DNA from: JBCCAG01 sp050330955
GTDB lineage: Bacteria > Cyanobacteriota > Cyanobacteriia > CAKZMO01
Reading direction: 5' to 3'
Assembly: GCA_050330955.1 (NCBI GenBank)
Contig: JBHJHJ010000222.1
Coordinates: 1 to 10,750, forward strand
Length of the DNA stretch: 10,750 nt
The position numbers were made by a program, and so were the translations under genes. The notes beneath the pieces are model-generated. The model saw nothing but the letters and a program-made list of their open reading frames with translations. It was not told the origin of the DNA and did not search any database. Of the stretch, positions 5,660 through 10,750 are shown in pieces. Each line of letters opens with the position of its first letter. Within the stretch, counting starts at the first letter, position 1.

Positions 5660-8542
5660 TTAGACGAAGGTAAACCGATTGCTGATGGTGCTAGTGCTGC
5701 CAGAAACATCCTCCAGCACTGCAATTAGCTCACTTTCACCCGCAACATCGCCACGGTAGAACAGGTGTGCGTCCCGGCTGCCAGCGCCTGTCGAAACCAG
5801 CTCTAGCTCGTAGTTTTGAGCAGTACCGTGGAGCTGAATTGTGTCCCGACGTCGGTCAAAGTCAGTGATATTGGCGAAGTCTCCGATGCCGTTCTCGGCG
5901 AGATGGCCATCGAGGTAGTAGGCTGACTCAGCATCACCTAAGACAAAGCGATCGCGACCGTTGCCTCCAGTGAGCACGTCGAGTTCGCCCACGCCCCGCG
6001 CTTCACCATTGGTGCCGATTAGGGTGTCGCGGCCACTGCCCCCGACTAGGGTGTCACTACCGCTGTCACCGACTAGATAGTCGTTGCCGCTGCGGCCAAT
6101 GAGGCGATCGCCCTCTGTGCCACCGCTGAGGTGGTCGTTGCCGCTGCGGCCAATCAGGTTATCTTCACCGGCATAGCCGCTGAGGGTATCGTCGCCCCCT
6201 CTACCCACGATGAGATCATCGCCCAAGCCGCCGTTCAGCGTGTCGTCTTCGTTGCTGCCAATATTGGTCAGGGTGAAGGCGTTGTCCTGAATGACGGTGG
6301 TGTCAGTGTTGCGGCGGATGATGTCGGAGAGTGTGGTCTGGCGGATCACCTCAGATTCTTGGGGCAGTAGGCTGTTTTCAAAGTAGAAGCGATCGCCGTC
6401 CCGCAGTCGCGCAAACTGATCGACCAGGATAGCGCCCACCGTCTCACCGACGCTACTGCCCGGCTCTAGATCCTCAGCCAGAAGCCCCACAAAGGCGTCA
6501 ATGTTATCGACTGTGCCGTATAGATCTGACAGGGTCTGCTGAATCTGCGGGTCAGAGCTGATGTCGGCAAAGCTGTGGACCCGAGAGAGGCCGAAGGACT
6601 CGCGCACCGTGTTGTAGTCGGCCAAGCCATTGAGGCGCCCGCGCTCGATGTTGATGGCCGCTAAGTCCCGAGCTGGGGAGTTAGGCCCTTCCCCAAACAG
6701 CAAGCTGCGCACATCCTCAATCACAAGGTTATCGACGCGCTGGCTGTTGGAAGAAGCAACACCCCGGAGAATGCCGTCAATACCTTCTTCCTGCAGAAGC
6801 TCCACGCCGGGGAAGAACACGTCGCTCAGCCGCAGGTCACCACCGCTGGCAGAACCATCCGGGTTGAGCTGCGGAATGATTGAGCTGAGCTGGGTGTGTC
6901 CCAGTCGAAACGCAGCGTTTGCAAATACGCGGCTGATAGCAGGATCGACGTCCGAATCATATCCCTCGTAGTCTGGCAGCGATTCGCCCAGCAGGGTCGG
7001 CAGATACTCGTTAAAGGTGACGTTCTGAATCTGCGCGATGTTGAGCTGTCGGGCGCGCTCAAACAGTTGATCATCAGTCCAGGTGGGATGGGCTTCTGCC
7101 AACTCATCTGCCAGACGATTGTGCTCTCGAACAAACAGGGTATGCAGGGACGTCAATACTGAGTTCTCGTTGGCGCGGATATCTCCAGCCTCAAACTGAG
7201 GGCGACCGTCAAAGGAGATGGGCAGCAGATTACCTTCGCTGACCCGAAGCTGCCCTCCGGTGAAGGTTCTCAGGTCGTCGAGCTGCTCTTCATCCGAGCC
7301 ATAGACATTGGAGCCATCCACAAAAGCGGTGATGTTGTTGGGCAACTGGCGAGGATTGCTGGGGCTGGTGCCGGTGCCCTCCACAAACTCACTTTCCCGT
7401 AGGCTAATCACGTTGCTGGGGTCGAGAGCAGGGTCATTTTCAGGAATTTCAATCTCGATTTCTTCGCCATGCTCATCATCAAGGTTCAAGGTAATGTCGT
7501 GGTCTAGGAACTGGCCCCAGCCCCAGATTAGGTTGGTTAAGCCCCTGGGGTCGCGGACATCGCCATCTTGCTGGGAGATAGCGTTGCTGATTTCCCGGGC
7601 GTTGGGCCGGTCCTCACCGGTTGGGGTGGAAATCCCATCGCCATAATCAAGCGGGGCAATATTGATGAATGTGCTTCCGGCAGCGCCCCGCTCAGGGTTG
7701 TCCACATTGTTGCCAAAGCCATCGGTCGGGCTGTTGAGGTCATCGGGGTCGATTCCACGAACTTCAAAGGGATCGAACTCAATGACTGCTTCCGGTGTCG
7801 GCTCTAGTACTGGGGAGGTGCTGGTAGACAGCGTATAGTCTCCCGTTTCACCGAAGCCAAAGGAAGTAACCTGCAGGATGTAATCCTGCTCAGCGTCAAC
7901 GGTGAAGGAGAGAGAAGAATTGAAGCCAAGGCCGCTGTCGTCATCCTCAAGTAGCACGGTGCCGGTTTCAGCATCGACAAGCTGGAGAAAAGTGTCGAAC
8001 TCGCCGTCGATATCGATGGAGACGAATTCTCCTGCCTCGAATCCAGTAAGCAAATAGCCGTCGTAGGTTCTACCTTCGCGATTAGGGTTGATGAAGTCGG
8101 TGAATCCAAGGGTGCCCTCAACAGACTGATTTGCAAAGATTGTGCTTGCCGGGGTTAGGTCGCCCGCCGTTGTCGAGAGGGTATAGCTGCCAGTTGCCTG
8201 TCGGGAAAAGGTTGTTGCTCGAACGATGTAGTCGATATCTGACTGCACGGTGAAGGAAAGTCGTGAATCAAGCCCAAAGCCGCTATCGTCGTCAAATGCA
8301 ATCACTGCGCCGGTCTCAGCATTAACAAGCTGGAGAAAAGTGTCGGTCTCTGAAGCTAAATCTAAAGTGACTTGGCTTCCTGGGGTTGCGCCCTGAAAAT
8401 AAAAGTCATCGAAGAAGCGATTATTACGCGTCGGATTGTTGCCGTCGTTCTGGTCTAAAAAGCCAAACCAAGCGGGAAATAGGAAGGGCGAATCCGATAC
8501 GTTGTTCTGGATGGAGTTGGTGAAATCAGTGGCAGTTTGCAT
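5660..8542 (-). CDS. secreted animal-type heme peroxidase with PPC modules and RTX tail
   Basis: A 960-residue protein with three parts. Residues about 45-125 and 158-242 are two related beta-sandwich modules of PPC (bacterial pre-peptidase C-terminal) type, each with DTFLQLV-AETG and DDDSG-G. Residues about 275-760 are a heme peroxidase of the peroxidase-cyclooxygenase superfamily: distal GQFLDHD (D347, H348, D349), GDIRANEN (R456 and E459, matching catalytic Arg239 and ester-forming Glu242 of myeloperoxidase), SLHTLFVREHNRLA (465-478), proximal RLGH (H549) and partner N680. N460 replaces the methionine that makes the sulfonium heme bond in myeloperoxidase. Residues 770-844 are about eight RTX nonapeptides (GGxGxDxLx) that bind calcium. 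No Sec signal is visible; RTX tails are usually exported by type I secretion, whose genes are not here. GAGGA 8 nt upstream (8551-8555) fixes the start. It is expected to oxidise halides, thiocyanate or organics outside the cell (inference). Confidence 0.93.
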   Translation of the reverse strand: MQTATDFTNSIQNNVSDSPFLFPAWFGFLDQNDGNNPTRNNRFFDDFYFQGATPGSQVTLDLASETDTFLQLVNAETGAVIAFDDDSGFGLDSRLSFTVQSDIDYIVRATTFSRQATGSYTLSTTAGDLTPASTIFANQSVEGTLGFTDFINPNREGRTYDGYLLTGFEAGEFVSIDIDGEFDTFLQLVDAETGTVLLEDDDSGLGFNSSLSFTVDAEQDYILQVTSFGFGETGDYTLSTSTSPVLEPTPEAVIEFDPFEVRGIDPDDLNSPTDGFGNNVDNPERGAAGSTFINIAPLDYGDGISTPTGEDRPNAREISNAISQQDGDVRDPRGLTNLIWGWGQFLDHDITLNLDDEHGEEIEIEIPENDPALDPSNVISLRESEFVEGTGTSPSNPRQLPNNITAFVDGSNVYGSDEEQLDDLRTFTGGQLRVSEGNLLPISFDGRPQFEAGDIRANENSVLTSLHTLFVREHNRLADELAEAHPTWTDDQLFERARQLNIAQIQNVTFNEYLPTLLGESLPDYEGYDSDVDPAISRVFANAAFRLGHTQLSSIIPQLNPDGSASGGDLRLSDVFFPGVELLQEEGIDGILRGVASSNSQRVDNLVIEDVRSLLFGEGPNSPARDLAAINIERGRLNGLADYNTVRESFGLSRVHSFADISSDPQIQQTLSDLYGTVDNIDAFVGLLAEDLEPGSSVGETVGAILVDQFARLRDGDRFYFENSLLPQESEVIRQTTLSDIIRRNTDTTVIQDNAFTLTNIGSNEDDTLNGGLGDDLIVGRGGDDTLSGYAGEDNLIGRSGNDHLSGGTEGDRLIGRSGNDYLVGDSGSDTLVGGSGRDTLIGTNGEARGVGELDVLTGGNGRDRFVLGDAESAYYLDGHLAENGIGDFANITDFDRRRDTIQLHGTAQNYELELVSTGAGSRDAHLFYRGDVAGESELIAVLEDVSGSTSTISNRFTFV
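6011..6235 (-). repeat. RTX nonapeptide repeat block
   Basis: About eight 27-bp units encode the calcium-binding RTX nonapeptides of the peroxidase (residues 770-844). Two units 54 bp apart share 21 identical bases (6080-6100 and 6134-6154), encoding IGRSGND twice, which suggests recent duplication or conversion of a two-unit block. The flanking units follow the GGxGxDxLx pattern more loosely. Confidence 0.85.
7977..8345 (-). repeat. duplicated PPC-module DNA (identical 21-mers 348 bp apart)
   Basis: The two PPC-like modules of the peroxidase share an identical 21-base stretch at 7977-7997 and 8325-8345. The offset is 348 bp, exactly 116 codons, and it encodes DTFLQLV in both. The surrounding DNA is also similar, around DDDSG. 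The modules thus appear to derive from an in-frame duplication. Confidence 0.75.
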
Positions 8543-8556
8543 TGTAGTGATCCTCG

Positions 8557-8583
8557 AGTATGAAGCTAGGAAGTAGTTGTCAA
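8557..8583 (-). promoter_or_regulatory. weak candidate promoter of the peroxidase gene
   Basis: On the minus strand a consensus TTGACA (8578-8583) is followed after 15 bp by CATACT (8557-8562), a 4/6 match to the -10 box. The spacing is short and the start point would fall next to the ribosome-binding site, leaving almost no leader. The TTGACA may therefore be fortuitous. Confidence 0.22.
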
Positions 8584-8620
8584 AGGTTTATGTCGGTTTC
8601 TCTGTGGCCCTTGCGTCGTG

Positions 8621-8641
8621 CCTTGAAGGACGGCTTCAAGG
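8621..8641. repeat. hairpin CCTTGAAG/CTTCAAGG
   Basis: A perfect 8-bp stem with a GACGG loop. Its right arm belongs to the 12-mer GACGGCTTCAAG (8629-8640), which recurs at 8805-8816 inside another hairpin. Confidence 0.6.
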
Positions 8642-8674
8642 GCCTTATGAGTATTAGTTTCTCTTTCCTGGCTC

Positions 8675-8698
8675 GGCTTAGGGGGGATCACCTAAGCC
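8675..8698. repeat. hairpin GGCTTAGG/CCTAAGCC
   Basis: A perfect 8-bp stem (8675-8682 with 8691-8698) and an 8-nt loop GGGGATCA. No T-tract follows, so it is not a clear terminator. Confidence 0.6.
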
Positions 8699-8806
8699 AA
8701 GTTACTTGGAATTCAAGTGTGGCTTTAAGTGTTGATTTCTGAACCTCGCTGCGCATTTTTTGTCTTCAGCAAAAATCCAAATTCAAAAGACTTGCCGCCC
8801 AGAGAC

Positions 8807-8823
8807 GGCTTCAAGATGAAGCC
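8807..8823. repeat. hairpin GGCTTCA/TGAAGCC
   Basis: A perfect 7-bp stem with a tight AGA loop. It overlaps the second copy of the GACGGCTTCAAG 12-mer (8805-8816). Confidence 0.6.
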
Positions 8824-8960
8824 TCGCTACGATCTGAACAACTACGGCTAGGTTGAGACGTGAAGTTTTCCCTTCAGAAAAACTCCATTTCTCAAAATGT
8901 TTGGGCTTGCCTATAAGAACGGGCACTTTGCTGTGTCTGACTGCACTGCTCTGAGTGACA

Positions 8961-8996
8961 GGGTCAGTGCAACAGTGGCGGGGTCAGTGCAACAGT
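8961..8996. repeat. tandem 16-mer GGGTCAGTGCAACAGT x2
   Basis: Identical 16-mers lie at 8961-8976 and 8981-8996, a 20-bp period or roughly two helical turns. The reverse complement contains CTGTTGCA, a string known from the terminal repeats of IS6-family elements, but no transposase or second end is in the window. It could instead be a pair of regulator-binding sites on one face of the helix. Confidence 0.7.
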
Positions 8997-9218
8997 TAAT
9001 TTCCTGAGAAGAACCATCACACTTATTCATCATGTAACTGCTTTGATCGATGTGTGTCGTCTTGTATCTCACCCGTCAACATGAGGTACTGGGATACGCT
9101 ATTGTCGAGACGTGTTTTCCCCAATCATCTCCTACTGACCTGTCTGAGGGCAGCGTTTCGCGCTGCAATGTCCAAGGCTCTTCTACAGGCGTTCACATAT
9201 CAGAAAGGACTATGACAG

Positions 9219-9425
9219 ATGACTCCCACGATTGTTCGAAAACTTTGGTCTCTAGTCGATCGCGCTCAGGCGAGCGTACCCCTCGATCTCGACGATGGTC
9301 GGTTGAGCGACTGGTTCGTCACCCAGGTTAGCTCCGAGCTTCCCCTCAATGGGCAGGAGACAGCGGCTCTAGATGGCTACGTTCGCTCAAAGGTGCTGCT
9401 TATTCGAGAGTTGATTCAAACATGA
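9219..9425 (+). CDS. small conserved-looking cyanobacterial protein, function unknown
   Basis: A 68-residue soluble protein with a good ribosome-binding site (AGAAAGGA, 9202-9209, 9 nt before the ATG). The sequence begins MTPTIVRKLWSLVDRAQ and appears mostly helical, with an acidic middle (LDLDDGRLSDWF, 22-33) and a C-terminal helix GYVRSKVLLIRELIQ (53-67). It has no signal peptide, membrane segment or cysteine. The pattern (RKLWSLV near the start, an Asp-rich LDLDD centre, LIRELI at the end) resembles small unnamed proteins common in cyanobacteria, from memory only. An ATG 7 nt upstream is in another frame that shows no protein-like sequence. It stands alone; no terminator with a T-run follows, only a short GGGG/CCCC hairpin near 9457-9468. 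Confidence 0.75.
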   Translation: MTPTIVRKLWSLVDRAQASVPLDLDDGRLSDWFVTQVSSELPLNGQETAALDGYVRSKVLLIRELIQT

Positions 9426-9500
9426 GTGAGAGGCCATAAATAAGCGAAGCTATTTGGGGGCTCGCCCCTCGCCGGGGGACGAACCTCAACGTCGTTACTT

Positions 9501-9512
9501 GTGGCCGGCCAC
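9501..9512. repeat. 12-bp perfect palindrome GTGGCCGGCCAC
   Basis: A perfect 12-bp palindrome in the intergenic region, about 75 nt after the small gene. With no loop it is better read as a possible dimer-binding site than as a terminator. Confidence 0.45.
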
Positions 9513-9543
9513 TCAATGGGCGCGCGTGCAAGCGCTCTGAACG

Positions 9544-9557
9544 GTACTATGTGATAC
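9544..9557 (+). promoter_or_regulatory. candidate NtcA-binding site (GTA-N8-TAC)
   Basis: GTACTATGTGATAC exactly fits the GTA-N8-TAC consensus bound by NtcA, the cyanobacterial global nitrogen regulator. It lies 131 nt before the ATG of an amino-acid transporter gene. A weak -10-like AATGTT (9580-9585) begins 22 bp downstream, the spacing of NtcA-activated promoters. The consensus has only six fixed bases, so chance matches are common; context raises the odds here. Confidence 0.5.
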
Positions 9558-9584
9558 AAACACAATCCTAAACCGATGGAATGT

Positions 9585-9658
9585 TAAGAGCAGTTAATGA
9601 ACTGAGGGCTTTAGCAGTTTCTCCAGTTTGCGCTGAGTCAGCTTCCCTACTGCTCTTA
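9585..9658 (+). repeat. 10-bp inverted repeat in the leader of the transporter gene
   Basis: TAAGAGCAGT (9585-9594) and ACTGCTCTTA (9649-9658) are perfectly complementary across 54 nt. In the mRNA leader they could close a larger structure; between them AACTG and CAGTT can form a minor inner stem. The right arm ends 30 nt before the start codon. Confidence 0.5.
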
Positions 9659-9688
9659 CAGTCTTAGTACACGTGAGTGAGATATCAA

Positions 9689-10750
9689 ATGATTAAGTGG
9701 CGTTCCTTATTTATAATCACGGCTCTGGCGATCGCTCCTATTGCCTCCTGTGCTGCACCTCCGGATGAACCCTCAGCAGAGGGCGGTGAGGACAGCGAGA
9801 CGGCTTCAGCAGCCGGCTCGCGACTTCAGACCGTTTTGGACCGCGGCGAGCTGGTTTGTGGCGTTGAAGGCAACATTCCCGGCTTTAGCTTCGTCAACGA
9901 GAGCGGAGAGTATTCTGGCATTGACGTTGACTTTTGTCGTGCGGTCGCTTCTGCGCTGTTTGACGACCCGGAGGCCGTTCAGTACCGCAACCTAGATTCG
10001 ACCGAGCGCTTCACGGCCCTGTCGAGTGGCGAGGTAGACATGCTCTCCCGTAACACGACCTGGACCACTAGCCGCGACACTGAAGTGGGTCTAGAATTTG
10101 CGCCGACCACCTTCTATGACGGTCAAGGGATGCTTGTCGGGACTGACTCCGGCATTTCAACGCTGGAAGACTTTAACGGCAAGTCTATTTGCGTTGAAAC
10201 CGGAACCACCACCGAGCTAAACCTGACGGACCAGATGAGTAAGCGAGGGGTCGATTTCGAGCCTGTGGTCTTCCAGGACGCAAACGCAGCCTACGCGGCC
10301 TATTCAGAGGGACGTTGTGAAGGTATGACCTCGGATAAGTCTCAGCTGATTGCCCGCCGCTCTACGCTGCCCGACCCAGATGCCCACGAGCTGCTAGATG
10401 TGACCATGTCCAAGGAGCCCCTAGGACCGGTCACCACCAACAACGACTCTGAGTGGTTTGACGTGGTGAAGTGGGTCACCTTTGCAACCATCGAGGCTGA
10501 GGAGCTTGACCTAGAACAGGGCAATGTTGAAGAGGCGCTCAACAGCAGCGAAGATCCCAATGTCCTGCGCTTCCTTGGCGCTGAGGGCGATCTGGGCGAA
10601 GGCCTAGGCATCTCAAACGACTTTGCCTACCGCGTTGTTCGGAACGTCGGCAACTACGGCGAAATCTACAACCGCAATCTAGGCGAGGATTCCCAGTTTG
10701 GCCTCTCCCGAGATCAGAATGACCTCTGGACCAACGGCGGACTGCTCTAT
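9689..10750 (+). CDS. amino-acid ABC transporter substrate-binding lipoprotein (AapJ/BztA/NatF type), 3' end cut
   Basis: This encodes the periplasmic binding subunit of a polar amino-acid ABC transporter; 354 codons are present and the frame is open at the window edge. The N-terminus has a short charged start, a hydrophobic stretch (7-19) and the lipobox IASC with C21 as the lipidated residue, then an acidic Ser-rich linker (22-43). The family-3 binding domain (about 45-310) includes RGELVCGVEGNIPGFS, the signature GIDVDFCRAVASALF (77-91), ERFTALSSGEVDMLSRNTTW (106-125) and FYDGQGMLVG. The RNTTWT and FYDGQG segments are typical of AapJ/BztA and of NatF of the cyanobacterial N-II system. Relatives end soon after GLLYAPP, so only a few residues are probably missing. 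The ribosome-binding site is weak (GAG at 9675-9677). Permease and ATPase genes would be expected downstream. The candidate NtcA site upstream suggests nitrogen control. Confidence 0.93.
   Translation, partial: MIKWRSLFIITALAIAPIASCAAPPDEPSAEGGEDSETASAAGSRLQTVLDRGELVCGVEGNIPGFSFVNESGEYSGIDVDFCRAVASALFDDPEAVQYRNLDSTERFTALSSGEVDMLSRNTTWTTSRDTEVGLEFAPTTFYDGQGMLVGTDSGISTLEDFNGKSICVETGTTTELNLTDQMSKRGVDFEPVVFQDANAAYAAYSEGRCEGMTSDKSQLIARRSTLPDPDAHELLDVTMSKEPLGPVTTNNDSEWFDVVKWVTFATIEAEELDLEQGNVEEALNSSEDPNVLRFLGAEGDLGEGLGISNDFAYRVVRNVGNYGEIYNRNLGEDSQFGLSRDQNDLWTNGGLLY

Larger units (their letters stand above)
8543..9218. other. noncoding region with hairpins and short repeats
   Basis: About 675 nt between the start of the peroxidase gene and the small rightward gene. 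I find no convincing coding frame; the 60- and 93-codon frames at 8560 and 9050 lack protein-like composition and good ribosome-binding sites. It contains perfect hairpins at 8621-8641, 8675-8698 and 8807-8823, a 6-bp hairpin GCAGCG/CGCTGC at 9150-9166, and a tandem 16-mer at 8961-8996. It should hold promoters for both flanking genes and could include a small RNA. Confidence 0.5.

Noticed and set aside
6011..6235. possible CRISPR-like array from evenly spaced repeats
   Set aside because: The repeats are 27-bp coding units of the RTX nonapeptides in frame, with no spacers between them.
8560..8742. 60-codon plus-strand frame in the peroxidase upstream region
   Set aside because: It has no Shine-Dalgarno sequence and runs through two perfect hairpins; composition is not protein-like.
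9050..9331. 93-codon plus-strand frame
   Set aside because: It overlaps the better-supported gene at 9219 in another frame; its end is a Ser/Arg-rich run and no ribosome-binding site precedes it.
9457..9468. GGGG-CTCG-CCCC hairpin as terminator of the small gene
   Set aside because: The stem is only 4 bp and no T-tract follows; a purely positional reading would be overcalling.
9741..9995. 84-codon plus-strand frame inside the transporter gene
   Set aside because: It is an out-of-frame shadow of the binding-protein gene, which has a lipobox and conserved family-3 motifs throughout.

Overview
The window looks like chromosomal DNA of a cyanobacterium, probably of the Leptolyngbya/Phormidium-like filamentous group (the group is inference). 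I count 16 copies of the octamer GCGATCGC (HIP1), a motif characteristic of cyanobacterial genomes. The 5S rRNA, the Uma2-type nuclease and the RTX-tailed animal-type peroxidase also fit cyanobacteria.

Layout. (1) 1-182: the end of an rRNA operon, with 18 nt of 23S-5S spacer, the 5S rRNA gene and a 12-bp stem-loop. (2) 247-645 (+): a small, divergent SSB-like OB-fold protein without the usual acidic SSB tail. (3) 671-4417 (-): a fused HyuA-HyuB ATP-dependent 5-oxoprolinase, tail to tail with the SSB-like gene across only 25 nt. (4) 4418-4744: a divergent intergenic region with direct repeats, an orphan Shine-Dalgarno sequence and a start-less open frame. (5) 4745-5545 (+): a Uma2-family PD-(D/E)XK protein with a heptad-repeat tail. 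(6) 5546-5659: two hairpins between convergent genes. (7) 5660-8542 (-): a 960-residue secreted heme peroxidase with two N-terminal PPC-like modules, an animal-type peroxidase core with all key residues, and an RTX repeat tail. (8) 8543-9218: noncoding, with several hairpins, a repeated 12-mer and a tandem 16-mer. (9) 9219-9425 (+): a small conserved-looking 68-residue protein. (10) 9426-9688: a leader containing a GTA-N8-TAC candidate NtcA site and a long inverted repeat. (11) 9689-10750 (+): the AapJ/BztA/NatF-type lipoprotein substrate-binding subunit of an amino-acid ABC transporter, cut by the window edge just before its stop.

The genes do not form one operon; most are single transcription units in alternating orientation. 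A loose nitrogen theme links amino-acid uptake, possibly under NtcA control, with 5-oxoproline recycling to glutamate, but no shared control is visible. The most distinctive item is the three-part secreted peroxidase. I found no CRISPR array, tRNA, transposase or clear new multi-gene system.
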